Part shown: in pieces, positions 31,301 through 38,725 of the stretch | How positions within the stretch are numbered: the stretch's first letter is position 1 | Layout of the letters: each line of letters begins with the position of its first letter | Virus record (IMG/VR): IMGVR_UViG_3300034284_002123 | Location: 1-40,213 of that record | Source of the DNA: a virus | DNA length: 40,213 nt | Direction: 5' to 3' (one strand) | Made by a program: the position numbers and the translations under genes | Notes under the pieces: model-generated | The model's input: only the letters and a program-made list of their open reading frames with translations | Told to the model about the DNA's origin: nothing | Database searches by the model: none

Positions 31301-31783
31301 GTTAGCGGTCCTGGCGGCTTCGGTCTGCCGCAACATCTCTGGCGTGATCTTGCCGTAGGCGCCAGCAGTAGAAACCACCGATTGGGCCCGCTGCAGCTCC
31401 AGTTGGGTGGCCGTTTTTTTTGCCTGGGCTGTCTTCAGTTCGCCGGCCAACTGCTCTTCTGTCTGCTTGCGCCGCAACTCCGCGCCCTTCACCTCCAGGT
31501 CCGCCATTTGGTTTTGGGCCGCTGCACGGTCCCTGTCGTTCTGCAGCAACTTCATCTTGGACGCCAGCACCTGCTTGTCGGCATCCAGGATCTGGATTGA
31601 TGCTGCCGTGGCCGCAGCCATCTGACGCTCTATCCCGTCGGTACTGAAGACGCGAGCATTCTCTTGGGCCGCCAGCTTGGCCGATTTCGACACACTGATC
31701 AGCGTGTCGCTCAACTTCGTGACGCTGCCCATCCCCGCGACTTCGGCTCCAATCTTCAAAATCGCGTCAAAATTGACGGCCAT
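28346..31783 (-). CDS. Tail tape measure protein with inserted coiled coil
   Basis: The 1145-residue protein sets tail length. Residues 1-200 are coiled coil. The TIGR01760-type core begins at about 257 (FETSISQVRKVMDGLETPKA) and runs to about 455. It resumes at about 650 (LLARNMVTNAEPTIIAMLDK, then SLPQELQLPTFSDFFGDEA). Between them, about 195 highly charged residues (EEEKKLNKKY, KREQRAIEDA) interrupt the domain, encoded by AT-richer DNA. Three or four hydrophobic segments follow at about 780-900. The C-terminal part is Gly-rich. Size predicts a tail of roughly 170 nm by the usual 1.5 angstrom per residue rule. Confidence 0.92.
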   Translation of the reverse strand: MAVNFDAILKIGAEVAGMGSVTKLSDTLISVSKSAKLAAQENARVFSTDGIERQMAAATAASIQILDADKQVLASKMKLLQNDRDRAAAQNQMADLEVKGAELRRKQTEEQLAGELKTAQAKKTATQLELQRAQSVVSTAGAYGKITPEMLRQTEAARTANRIAQEELVITTNIVAKKREVADAQLRAAQAQAESLRVVHVEATRLQSVLSGLNRIDASFSRGFDAVLNSRSWQAAAAAAAGFGVALATSTKAAIDFETSISQVRKVMDGLETPKAIAEISDEIRQLSLELPISAKGFAEIYAAAGASGIARGEVRQFAEDVAKISTAFNMTADEAGSSIAKMRTSMNLTQPDVLKLADAMNELDKIGAANGKQLIEFALRSGAVGQQAGLTAEQVAGFGSAMISAGVETEVAATSFNNMVKAMTRGDSMTERQIRALQTLGMASGQAATAISQAQDEMVRSAEDRRYENALNRRKDGAIRLAEIESNGVLREAQRRQDEVLKILAKQTSEEEKKLNKKYRTIETAERRQTEDLLEQLRQRITGTDAASQAILKREQRAIEDAAQLRMDAINERKERESEVIKDTQDREKKAYEESLAAYKQAEQERLDNKKQGIEASFTEERALYDGQQKILKIQQDEAARKSGESAGLLLARNMVTNAEPTIIAMLDKIKSLPQELQLPTFSDFFGDEARGLFPMINNTQKLAEALRVANNETKNMGSVTAEAGVMMGTTAAQMQLARNNVENLQIEIGNQLLPVIKELIPGFVGVVQAISGLAQANPLLTQIAIGIGAIGAAAIIALPVVAGLGMAIKTIAGFGLGATLAGWAGAMPAVTAGLAGIATTIKLAATGLVALVAGFVTAPVLIGAAAVATAVVIFSFRDQIADAFRGLWDLIANPTTGFVAMIGGGWDLMMTGIRDYASNILTNLGENWTAFIDTIIGPENGLIARLGQTWNLAMDGMRDYAVGLVQPITDAWQSIIGTVRGVINSALSLAGRAVNAFIEQINRLIAAANSVSAAVRGPQLGMIQPVQVPQFAGGGYTGNGPRSGGLDGQGGFMAMLHPQEQVIDLHRSVPRAATGGAAPAGAPRTGGTFAPVFNLSNNGPVYRLPDGTDAVSLADAQAMVADGVGQLWDRLQSYDGRKALGMA

Positions 31784-32148
31784 TAGGAACCCCTCAGCAG
31801 TGTCAGCAGCTCAAGCTCGATGACGCGCAGATCATCCATCAGCGCAGCAACTGCGCCACGGCCACGCCGCAGGCCCGCCAGGTCGATAACCGCCGGATAG
31901 TTGAGCCCGGTGCGCACCCGGCAGGGACGCCCCTCTGGGGTGTACTCGGTGGCCCACTGCCATTGGGTTTGCACCTGGCACCAGAGCAGGAAGGCCTCCC
32001 AGTTCTCGGGCCATATCCAGCAAGTGGGCTCAATGGGTTCTAGCCGATCCTCGCGGGCCATGGGCACGTAGACGATGCCCATGGCTTCGGCTGCCCGGCG
32101 CTGTCCAGCGTCCTCCTGCTCCCGTGTTTTGGCCGGCGCCTGGGTCAT
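31783..32148 (-). CDS. Tail assembly chaperone, T part (DUF1799-like)
   Basis: The 121-residue frame contains CWIWPENWEAFLLWCQVQTQ and GLNYPAVIDLAGLRRGRGA, the pattern of DUF1799 proteins found between the G-like gene and the tape measure. It has its own ATG (32148, overlapping the G stop). It is probably also made as a G-T fusion, because the upstream -1 frame is open from the slippery site GGGAAAG at 32196-32190 through to this gene. The fusion and the short form together hold the tape measure during tail assembly. The stop shares one base with the tape-measure start (TAATG). Confidence 0.82.
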   Translation of the reverse strand: MTQAPAKTREQEDAGQRRAAEAMGIVYVPMAREDRLEPIEPTCWIWPENWEAFLLWCQVQTQWQWATEYTPEGRPCRVRTGLNYPAVIDLAGLRRGRGAVAALMDDLRVIELELLTLLRGS

Positions 32149-32609
32149 TTGTCGAAACCATTCCCTCGCGATGGCCTTGAGGTTGGCCGCTTTCCCAAAG
32201 TGTCGCTTTCTTTAGTGGTCATCTTGTAGTGAATGTTAAACCATGCCCCAACAATCGCCTGCGCCATGCCTTGCTTTTGCAAAACAGCCCTTCGATTTTG
32301 CTCGTTAAATTCCATCACTTCACCATTGCGAGTAAGATCAATCCATCCTGCAAGGATTCTGCCAGCAAACTCAATATTTGTAACAGCCGCAACTGAATCA
32401 CTAGGCAATAAATCGCCCCTTTCGATAGCTTTAGCTACAGCGTTAGCATCGTCAATTTCTTTTAATAATTTATTGATTTCTTCCTGCTCCATTCGCCTAA
32501 ACATAGCGGTAAACACCTTGTCTTCAATTTTTCCATCATTCATCACAGCGCCCTTAAGCGCTACTTCGCAAGGGTAGTCGTCTTCAATGTCGATCAGATC
32601 GAAAGCCAT
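32145..32609 (-). CDS. Tail assembly chaperone, G part
   Basis: The 154-residue protein (MAFDLIDIEDDYPCEVALKG, then VFTAMFRRMEQEEINKLLKE) is a lambda G-type chaperone with a helical body. It precedes the T part and the tape measure, its usual place. Codons TTG GGA AAG at 32198-32190 contain the heptamer GGGAAAG with the exact G-GGA-AAG phase of lambda. After it the zero frame codes a poor tail (RPTSRPSRGNGFDK). The -1 frame codes AANLKAIAREWFRQM and joins the T part. Both forms are expected. Confidence 0.82.
   Translation of the reverse strand: MAFDLIDIEDDYPCEVALKGAVMNDGKIEDKVFTAMFRRMEQEEINKLLKEIDDANAVAKAIERGDLLPSDSVAAVTNIEFAGRILAGWIDLTRNGEVMEFNEQNRRAVLQKQGMAQAIVGAWFNIHYKMTTKESDTLGKRPTSRPSRGNGFDK
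32190..32196 (-). promoter_or_regulatory. Programmed -1 frameshift site GGGAAAG
   Basis: The heptamer G-GGA-AAG, identical to that of lambda gpG-T, lies in the correct phase 14 codons before the G stop. The -1 frame has no stop between here and the T gene. A GGCC...GGCC hairpin with an eight-base loop begins two bases downstream and may help pausing. Confidence 0.75.
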
Positions 32610-32653
32610 AAGAGAAATCAGGGGTGAGAGTTAGGATTAAAAGTCTGACCAAA

Positions 32654-33598
32654 TCAGGTCTGAACAATCGTCAGCTCTTGGTTGGCCGCTTCGGCAACCA
32701 TTCGACCTTGAAGCTGAATGTAATTACTATCCTTGACATTGACAAGGCTGGGCATTACCTGAACCTGTGGCAGGTTGAAGGTGTTGATGTTGCCAGCCAC
32801 CGTACCGACTGGAAGCACCAACGCACCTAACTGAGAGTTAGAGGCATTGGTAAACACGTCTAATGTTTCAATCGGCAGCCGGGCGATTGTAAGGGTAAAT
32901 GTTATAGTTCGGTCGGTAAAATCAATATGAGGCACGCACCCGGCATTATCGTAATACTGGGTGATATTTTCAATGGTCAGCTCAAACGCCTCTACGCAAA
33001 CTCCAACGCCGGCAAATGTCAGCGAGCCTGGTGTAGTGCTGGATGAATCAAACGGCACCGAATTGGCCAGTGGCGCCGGATAGCTCGGGGTTGGGTTGGC
33101 GACGGTTGCAGGGGGGCGGTAGAGGCCCATGTAGCTGGCAACGGCGCTCAATGGCTGCCCAGCCTGGCCGCTGATTACCAGCTTGCTGACTCGCCCGCCA
33201 GCAGCGGAGTACACCACGCCATCGCGGTGAAACCGTGCGGTGTGGGTGATCGCCGGCGGTGGCCAGGCCAGGGCGTAGCTCACACTGCCGCTGGCCCCGG
33301 CAACCACGCTGGAATTGAAGCCCGCGGCCAGCATCACCGGATTGAGGGCTGAGATCGCGCCACGGGTGCCCGAACCCGCAAACTCAAACGGGATGTCAGC
33401 GGAAACCTTGCGCTCGGTGATCGCCGCCGCCCGCTGCGTGCCAGGGCGAGCGCCTAGCTGTGTTCGCTCAACCTCGACCCAGTCGGCCACATTAGGATCA
33501 AACGATCCGCAAGGAATCGCGTTAGCCCCGGTCAGCGTTACCGCTGTGCCGCTGGTTGTTTCGGGGCCCAGCAGGAAGATTTGGTCGCGGTAAGGCAT
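32654..33598 (-). CDS. Major tail tube protein, gpV-like
   Basis: The 314-residue protein (MPYRDQIFLLGPETTSGTAV, then ERTQLGARPGTQRAAAITER and ADIPFEFAGSGTRGAISALN) matches siphophage tube subunits with the P-E-x-T-x-G-T start and the long variable loop. The C-terminal half (FELTIENITQYYDNAGCVPH, then RTITFTLTIARLP) is the conserved tube fold. It polymerises into the tail tube around the tape measure. It lies directly upstream of the G/T chaperones. Its first 77 bases overlap the end of the Pro-rich gene on the same strand. Confidence 0.88.
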   Translation of the reverse strand: MPYRDQIFLLGPETTSGTAVTLTGANAIPCGSFDPNVADWVEVERTQLGARPGTQRAAAITERKVSADIPFEFAGSGTRGAISALNPVMLAAGFNSSVVAGASGSVSYALAWPPPAITHTARFHRDGVVYSAAGGRVSKLVISGQAGQPLSAVASYMGLYRPPATVANPTPSYPAPLANSVPFDSSSTTPGSLTFAGVGVCVEAFELTIENITQYYDNAGCVPHIDFTDRTITFTLTIARLPIETLDVFTNASNSQLGALVLPVGTVAGNINTFNLPQVQVMPSLVNVKDSNYIQLQGRMVAEAANQELTIVQT

Positions 33599-33764
33599 CG
33601 GTCGAATCCTCGGGGGGTGATGGTTGAGGGGCTGGTTGGTCGGTGGCGGAAATCTCTACGGCGGCAGGGGGCGCAACCTCCTGCCAGTCGGCTTGGCCCG
33701 GCTCCCAGGTAAACTGGCCGGCCCCTTGGGGGAGAGGGGGAGGCGTGGGGTCTTCAGTGCTCAT
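33522..33764 (-). CDS. Small Pro-rich protein overlapping the tube gene
   Basis: The 80-residue frame (MSTEDPTPPPLPQGAGQFTW, then EPGQADWQEVAPPAAVEISA) is Pro/Gln/Asp-rich. It overlaps the tail-terminator stop by four bases (ATGA) and the tube gene by 77 bases in another frame. Its composition is low complexity, and the last 25 residues only reflect the tube gene's other frame. A short disordered tail protein is possible. No family is recognised. Confidence 0.4.
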   Translation of the reverse strand: MSTEDPTPPPLPQGAGQFTWEPGQADWQEVAPPAAVEISATDQPAPQPSPPEDSTDALPRPNLPAGPRNNQRHSGNADRG

Positions 33765-34285
33765 CTGATCACGGTCACATCAGACTCTGCGGTCTTGGTC
33801 ACATCAGACTCTGCGGTCTTGTAGGTGACAGTGTAGAGGAGCCTTAGCCAACATGCCTGCAAATTGGGATCGGGAAACGCCCGCCCGTCTGACTGGATGC
33901 TTTGGCATAGCCCTCCCAGGTTGCGAGGCGGGGCCATGATCCGGCTATGGGCCGTCACGTAGAACGGGTCAAGCAGCTGCCAGTTAGGGGGGTCTCCCGG
34001 TTGCCGGGGCATCGAAATGGTGAGCACCACGGGCATCGTTGACTGCACCCGGCAGGTATCTGCGATCTCGTCCCGCGATCGACCCTCGTTCACGTCACCC
34101 TGGTCAATTCCGATCACCACCCCATCACCAGGCCCCGCCACGCGGGAGGCATCCAAAAACAACTGCGGGCGGCGGTTGGTTGGGTTGCCAACCAGCCACG
34201 GAATGTCGCTCTCCCCCTCGGGGGCTGTGCCCTGCAGGAGGTCGGCCAGGGCATCCATGATCCGGCAGCTGATTGAGAGCGTCAT
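33761..34285 (-). CDS. Tail terminator-like protein (gpU position)
   Basis: The 174-residue protein (MTLSISCRIMDALADLLQGT, then RRPQLFLDASRVAGPGDGVV) sits just before the tube gene, the place of lambda U, which caps the growing tail. The sequence includes WQLLDPFYVTAHSRIMAPPR. The C-terminus is two copies of the eight-residue unit KTAESDVT from a perfect 24-base duplication. Position supports the role more than sequence does. Four-base overlaps join it to both neighbours. Confidence 0.55.
   Translation of the reverse strand: MTLSISCRIMDALADLLQGTAPEGESDIPWLVGNPTNRRPQLFLDASRVAGPGDGVVIGIDQGDVNEGRSRDEIADTCRVQSTMPVVLTISMPRQPGDPPNWQLLDPFYVTAHSRIMAPPRNLGGLCQSIQSDGRAFPDPNLQACWLRLLYTVTYKTAESDVTKTAESDVTVIR
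33773..33820 (-). repeat. Two perfect 24-base tandem repeats at the end of the terminator-like gene
   Basis: Units 33773-33796 and 33797-33820 are identical and encode KTAESDVT twice. The last codons differ in no way between copies, so the duplication is recent. It adds eight residues in frame. Confidence 0.95.
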
Positions 34286-34533
34286 GGGTTGGGGGTGCGG
34301 TCCTGCTGGGGTTCGGTGGGCTTCAGTGTCTCAGCCTGCGGATCGTCCAGCTTTGCCAGCAATGTGGCACCCAGGCCGGCCGCCGCAAGCGAGCCGGATC
34401 CAGCCGCTGTCCATGCCTGAAGGCAATCGTTTTGGCGCCGCTGGCAGACGTGGTAGGCCCCCCCGACCCCAATGATTGGGGACGACAGAAGGCACAATGC
34501 AATTGCCCTGGTAATGGCGTCTCTTGCGTTCAT
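34282..34533 (-). CDS. Small membrane protein, holin candidate
   Basis: The 83-residue protein has two hydrophobic segments (AITRAIALCLLSSPIIGVGG at about 6-25 and GSGSLAAAGLGATLLA at about 46-61) joined by a polar loop with two Cys, and a charged C-terminal tail (PQAETLKPTEPQQDR). Two spans with a polar tail fit class II holins. It is placed among other small membrane proteins near the tail-fibre cassette, so a lysis role is reasonable but unproven. It overlaps the tail-terminator gene by four bases. Confidence 0.5.
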   Translation of the reverse strand: MNARDAITRAIALCLLSSPIIGVGGAYHVCQRRQNDCLQAWTAAGSGSLAAAGLGATLLAKLDDPQAETLKPTEPQQDRTPNP

Positions 34534-34590
34534 CGCGAATCCCTCGGCATGGCCATGAGTGGCAAGCTGGCGGTTTTGGGGTGAGGCATT

Positions 34591-35076
34591 TTATCCCTTG
34601 CCCCTCGCCAGTGCCGGGGGCATAATAAGGCCCGCCTTGCCTGAGCCATGGGGCAGTTTGTCATACACCGCGATGCCTTGCGTCACCAACCAAATCACCA
34701 CGCTTACACCGCCTGCAACTGCGGCGATCTTGATAACGATGCCATTCATATCGCTTTGCAATTTTTCAACAGATTTTTCTAATTGCCCTGCTCCTTTCAT
34801 TAATGCTTCAACAGCGCTTGAGAGTTTTATGATGTCCCTATCATGCGCGTTCATGTCTTTAACTGCGGCTTTATGGTCCGTTTGAATATCTGATATTGCT
34901 GTCTCCATCCGAGTTAGTCCTGAGCATAAGAGCTTTAGATCTCCCTGTATGGAAGTAACTTCTTTAAGCTGATCTTTAACGCCGGACAATTCACCACATG
35001 CTCTGTTGAGCATGTCAAACAAGCCTTTTAGATCACTAAGCGGGACTTGTGGAACTTGACTAAAATTTTCACTCAC
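34591..35076 (-). CDS. Coiled-coil protein with membrane anchor, lysis or exclusion candidate
   Basis: GTG 35076 gives 161 residues. Residues 1-110 are a helical coiled coil (GLFDMLNRACGELSGVKDQL, KLSSAVEALMKGAGQLEKSV). One membrane span follows (GIVIKIAAVAGGVSVVIWLV, about 111-130), then a short tail. The layout, a long coiled coil plus one span, resembles XhlA-type holin-associated proteins. It overlaps the upstream 41-residue membrane gene by eight bases, so three small membrane proteins are probably made together. Confidence 0.5.
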   Translation of the reverse strand: MSENFSQVPQVPLSDLKGLFDMLNRACGELSGVKDQLKEVTSIQGDLKLLCSGLTRMETAISDIQTDHKAAVKDMNAHDRDIIKLSSAVEALMKGAGQLEKSVEKLQSDMNGIVIKIAAVAGGVSVVIWLVTQGIAVYDKLPHGSGKAGLIMPPALARGKG

Positions 35077-35194
35077 GTTCCAACCTCCCCCGCATCCAGC
35101 GCCGCACGCCTGGCACCACCGTCAGAACGCCCCAGGCAGGCAGAAACAACGCCAGGTGCAGCACCGTCATGGCGACAACATCCCATAGATCCAT
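35069..35194 (-). CDS. Small single-span membrane peptide
   Basis: ATG 35194 gives 41 residues: MDLWDVVAMTVLHLALFLPA then WGVLTVVPGVRRWMRGRLER. Residues 5-30 are hydrophobic, followed by a strongly basic tail; the positive-inside rule would place the C-terminus in the cytoplasm. It precedes the coiled-coil membrane protein and overlaps its GTG by eight bases. Such small hydrophobic peptides often act as holin or antiholin partners (inference). Confidence 0.5.
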   Translation of the reverse strand: MDLWDVVAMTVLHLALFLPAWGVLTVVPGVRRWMRGRLERE

Positions 35195-35196
35195 GG

Positions 35197-35706
35197 TTAG
35201 ACGGGAGGCGGACTCATCGCAATTATAGCTTCATTGAGGGCAGTTACAAAAGCCTCTGGCAAATTGCACCGCGCGGCCAAGGCTAAAAATTCCTCGATCA
35301 ACGGGGCTTTGCTTTGCTCAGGCTGTACCGAAACAATCAGCAAGAGGCCTTGCAAATATTCGGCAAAATCTCCTTTGTCTTGGAAACGGTCTAAACGAGA
35401 ATGCGAAAACGTCACCGCAAGGCGAGCGGAATCATTTTCAGAATCCAGGGCCAACGCCAGTGCATTCACGTATCCGTTTTCGTTTAGAATCGCGTGCCGG
35501 AATTCCGCCCAATCAGTATTGGTTGCGCCGTTGATTTGGTAATACTCCTCAGCTGCTGTGATGCTATTAAACCAACTCCAGCCATGATATGGGTAATTGT
35601 ATGAATCCTTCTGGGACGCAAGCAGCGGTTCAGCATTTGGCAGATGAACCGACGTTGGAGCATAACGAAGCACGCCATCCAGAAACCGGTAGAATCCTTC
35701 TGTCAT
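35197..35706 (-). CDS. Hypothetical protein beside tail fibres
   Basis: The 169-residue protein begins MTEGFYRFLDGVLRYAPTSV and has a YNYPYHGWSWFNSITAAEEY segment typical of fibre-adjacent proteins, then a mostly helical C-terminal half (LDRFQDKGDFAEYLQGLLLI, LIEEFLALAARCNL). Because it follows a fibre gene and overlaps its stop by four bases, it may be a fibre assembly chaperone or a small tip adhesin. I do not recognise the family. Confidence 0.5.
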   Translation of the reverse strand: MTEGFYRFLDGVLRYAPTSVHLPNAEPLLASQKDSYNYPYHGWSWFNSITAAEEYYQINGATNTDWAEFRHAILNENGYVNALALALDSENDSARLAVTFSHSRLDRFQDKGDFAEYLQGLLLIVSVQPEQSKAPLIEEFLALAARCNLPEAFVTALNEAIIAMSPPPV

Positions 35707-37100
35707 GCTGTCACCGTCCAGTTTTTGGCAATGGCAATGCCTGGATTATAGCCGCTTTGATTGATGCCGTAATTCCCAGTTACGGTAATTATTTGGCCTG
35801 TAGCAACGACCGGGAGACCGGTAAAGATTTCATTTATGGCAACCGCTGATAGTTGACCGCTTGCCACTGTAAACGAAAACCGCATTCCTGAAAGAGGCAT
35901 ACGTTTCACAGATGGCGCCGATCCTCCTGTTATGCTGCCGTTTGATGTGCTAGTTACTGCGGCCATGTTAATTGGCGGCAGTTCTTGTAAATTTGCATTT
36001 CCCCCAAGCATGTTGTTCATGTTTATTACTGTTGCTGCATTGCCAGGAAATCTTGGGATTTTTCTTGCATTACAGTTGACATACATATTGGATATGTTGG
36101 TTAAGTTTGGCGCCGGGCCTGGAAGTTCCGGGAAACTGTCGGCATTGCCATTGCTGCCAAACTGAAACGCCGTAGTTGTTAACGCTGCGGCAGTACCTTG
36201 ATATTCTGGATAACTTTTTAACCCCGAACCGTCATGCATGTTAGCCATTGTTGTCACCGCAGTAATTGGGCAGGGGTATCTCGTTAAAGCCCTGAGTAAC
36301 GGCATTCCTCTAAGCATATTAGCAAAACTTGTTAAGGTTCCGCACGCTACTGGATTGACCCGCTCTAGTAATCGGTGGCCAACGGCAGTACCGCCCAATG
36401 TATAATTAGCGCCGGTAACGTTGGGAACCGAAATTGCAAGATCAAGCCAACCAGTTGCATACGCCTGCAGCCCTGTCTGATTATGTTTTGCTTGTAAATT
36501 TATAACGGTTAAATTTTGACCAGCCTGGGGAGTAATTGTTACGATTGCTATTTTGTAGGGCAGCAGCGTAGCGCTGCCATCATTGGTCAGCGTAACGGGA
36601 CTGCCGCCAAGGGTAGCGGAAATTTGAAACGTATTTGTTGTAGGGTTGACAACATAATACCGCTGGCCTTCAATTAATCCAGTTGTCGTAACAATGTTGA
36701 AAAATGGGAGTGCTGTGCCAGCGTTAAAGCCGTGGGCCGTTAGATTTACCGTGTTGGTTGATGCCGTAAAAGTTACAGGCTTATCGGTGCCGGCCAATGA
36801 TGCATTATTGAAATTAAACTCATAGTTTGCCTGAGTATTGCTTGCGTAATTTGTTGTTGTTCCATCGCCGAAATTTATTGTGTAAGCGCCTTGGCCATTG
36901 AAGGCAAAAAAGTTAGCGCCATTTCCTGTGCCATCCCCGCGCCAGACAGCATAGAGGCCAACGATTTTTTGCTCACTGGCCAGGACCGTTGGAATTGCTG
37001 GCCAGGCGGGGTTTCTGATCCATTCATCTACGAGCTGGGTGGTGGTTCCGCCGCCGCCAACATCAACGAAAACGCCAGCCTCCTTGACTTTCAGCCCCAT
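35703..37100 (-). CDS. Tail fibre or spike protein with BspA-like repeats
   Basis: The 465-residue protein starts MGLKVKEAGVFVDVGGGG (a virion-attachment type start). A PKD-like or Ig-like region follows (YTINFGDGTTTNYASNTQAN). A repeated Leu/Asn-rich zone comes next (TSFANMLRGMPLLRALTRYP, MANMHDGSGLKSYPEYQGTA, then NISNMYVNCNARKIPRFPGN and INMNNMLGGNANLQELPPI), which matches BspA/LRR-like repeats of about 22-24 residues. It is probably a receptor-binding fibre. The DNA is AT-richer than the neighbouring fibre gene, suggesting separate acquisition. It overlaps both neighbours by 1 or 4 bases. Confidence 0.68.
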   Translation of the reverse strand: MGLKVKEAGVFVDVGGGGTTTQLVDEWIRNPAWPAIPTVLASEQKIVGLYAVWRGDGTGNGANFFAFNGQGAYTINFGDGTTTNYASNTQANYEFNFNNASLAGTDKPVTFTASTNTVNLTAHGFNAGTALPFFNIVTTTGLIEGQRYYVVNPTTNTFQISATLGGSPVTLTNDGSATLLPYKIAIVTITPQAGQNLTVINLQAKHNQTGLQAYATGWLDLAISVPNVTGANYTLGGTAVGHRLLERVNPVACGTLTSFANMLRGMPLLRALTRYPCPITAVTTMANMHDGSGLKSYPEYQGTAAALTTTAFQFGSNGNADSFPELPGPAPNLTNISNMYVNCNARKIPRFPGNAATVINMNNMLGGNANLQELPPINMAAVTSTSNGSITGGSAPSVKRMPLSGMRFSFTVASGQLSAVAINEIFTGLPVVATGQIITVTGNYGINQSGYNPGIAIAKNWTVTA

Positions 37101-38725
37101 CAGATGCCACCTATCCAGAGGTCGCCGTTCACAGCATTTACGGGCTCTACAGTCCCAATCCAGTAGACCGCTGTCACTCCTGACGGCCGAGCTGCGCTGG
37201 CGTTAGAGCCGTGGTTGACGGCGGTAACAGCGTCAGCAGCAGCAGCAGCGCCCAGATTGCTGCGTGCGGTTGCGGCGTTGGCCAAATCGCTCAGGTTGTT
37301 GGCCTTGACCACCAGCCCCGACAGGTCCTGATCGCCCGTGTTGGTGCCGCTACTGGTGCCGCTGAAAGTGCCCGATTGGGTGGCCAAAGTGCCGAGGCCT
37401 GAAACCTGGCCCGCCAAAATCGTCGGAATATCGCCAGCCACCAAGGATCGAAACGCTGGAGCTGCTGCTGCACCGGTCGCAGGGCCGGCCCATACCAGGT
37501 TTGCAGACTGGGCCGCCAGCGTGGCGGTCAGGGTGCCCGACGTGGTCACAGGCGACCCGGTAACACTGAACAGGGCCGGCAGGCTCAGCCCAACACTGGT
37601 AACAGTGCCGCCATGCCCGCCATGGTTGCCCGTGACGCTGATTGTTTGGTTGGGCCAAGTGCCGGTAATGGTCACATGCGTGCCTGCCACCAGCCCAGGG
37701 GTGGCCGTTCCCGTGCCGCCATTGGCGATCGACAACAGCCCAGACACCCCGGTCGCCAGGGGAAGCCCAGTGGCGTTCAACAGGCCCAGGCTGGAGGGAG
37801 TGCCCCCTGCCCCGTCAAACAGCACGGGGGCCCCCGCGGCACCGGCATTCGTCGCCAAGGCGCTGGCTATCCCGGTGCCCAGGCCGCTGATGGTGCTCAG
37901 GGGCTGTGTGCCGCTGTGGTTGCTTCGGGCCAGGTAGAAGGCCGCGTTGTTTGCCGCCAGAGCCGTCAGGTTTGCGGAGAGAGGCTGATAGCTGTTGGCT
38001 GCGCTGACTGTGGTCAGGTAGGCGGCCAGCGTTGAGGCCAGCCCTGGAGGTTGCACCGCTGTTGCGGCCAGGGCACCTTGGGCAGAGGTGGCAAAGTCCC
38101 CCGCCGACGCCAGCGCCGCTGAGCCTAGCTCCAGGCTTGCACGCCCAGTGGAAGCATTGAGCCCGGTGGCGCCGCCGGACCACTGCCCGCGCATCGAGTA
38201 GGCCGTATCCCAGTTGGTCTGGCTGGTGTTACTCGGCAGGCTGAACCCTGAAGGCAGGCCCAGCGTGATGGTGACGCTGCCGGCAGTGTTGGTGCTGCTG
38301 GTGCTCCAGCCGCTGGGGGGGGTCAGGGCCACGGACTGCACCGCTGACTCGGCCTTGGCCCTGGTGCCTGGCGCCAGCAGGCCGGCCAGGGTTTCGGTTG
38401 CCAGGGGCACCGGTGCGTCGGCCCCGGTGGAGGACGCAATTGTCAGCCCCTCTGCCGTGCGGTCAATGACGGTCAGGTTGGTTGGGGCGCTGGTCCCCCC
38501 TGGGCCGGTGGGGTCAAATGGCAGATCAACAAACGCCGTCCCAACAATGACGTTATTGACCTCCTGGCCATCGACCCCGGTCTTGCTTCTGCCAGTAGGG
38601 TATCCCGTGCTATCAGTTTCTCGCCATACTTCGCCCTTGAGTAGTTTAAAATTCTGTTGAATTGCCTCGGCTTCTGTTGAATGCCTTGTTACAACTAAAG
38701 TCTTTTGTCTGTTGTATGTAGTCAC
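37100..38725 (-). CDS. Tail fibre protein
   Basis: The 541-residue protein begins MTTYNRQKTLVVTRHSTEAE with GEVWRETDSTGYPTGRSKTG, the sort of short N-terminal domain that attaches fibres to the virion. A long Ser/Thr/Ala/Gly-rich shaft follows, with many short repeats (LAPGTRAKAESAVQSV, SGLGTGIASALATNAGAAG, LSDLANAATARSNLGAAA). It ends with a compact domain (GVTAVYWIGTVEPVNAVNGD). Such low-complexity trimeric fibres extend the tail and carry the receptor-binding tip. Collagen-like G-x-y runs are absent. Confidence 0.75.
   Translation of the reverse strand: MTTYNRQKTLVVTRHSTEAEAIQQNFKLLKGEVWRETDSTGYPTGRSKTGVDGQEVNNVIVGTAFVDLPFDPTGPGGTSAPTNLTVIDRTAEGLTIASSTGADAPVPLATETLAGLLAPGTRAKAESAVQSVALTPPSGWSTSSTNTAGSVTITLGLPSGFSLPSNTSQTNWDTAYSMRGQWSGGATGLNASTGRASLELGSAALASAGDFATSAQGALAATAVQPPGLASTLAAYLTTVSAANSYQPLSANLTALAANNAAFYLARSNHSGTQPLSTISGLGTGIASALATNAGAAGAPVLFDGAGGTPSSLGLLNATGLPLATGVSGLLSIANGGTGTATPGLVAGTHVTITGTWPNQTISVTGNHGGHGGTVTSVGLSLPALFSVTGSPVTTSGTLTATLAAQSANLVWAGPATGAAAAPAFRSLVAGDIPTILAGQVSGLGTLATQSGTFSGTSSGTNTGDQDLSGLVVKANNLSDLANAATARSNLGAAAAADAVTAVNHGSNASAARPSGVTAVYWIGTVEPVNAVNGDLWIGGI

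Noticed and set aside
32161-32175. GGGAATG near the G stop as frameshift site
   Set aside because: Does not fit the X-XXY-YYZ pattern; the true heptamer GGGAAAG is found 20 bases upstream.
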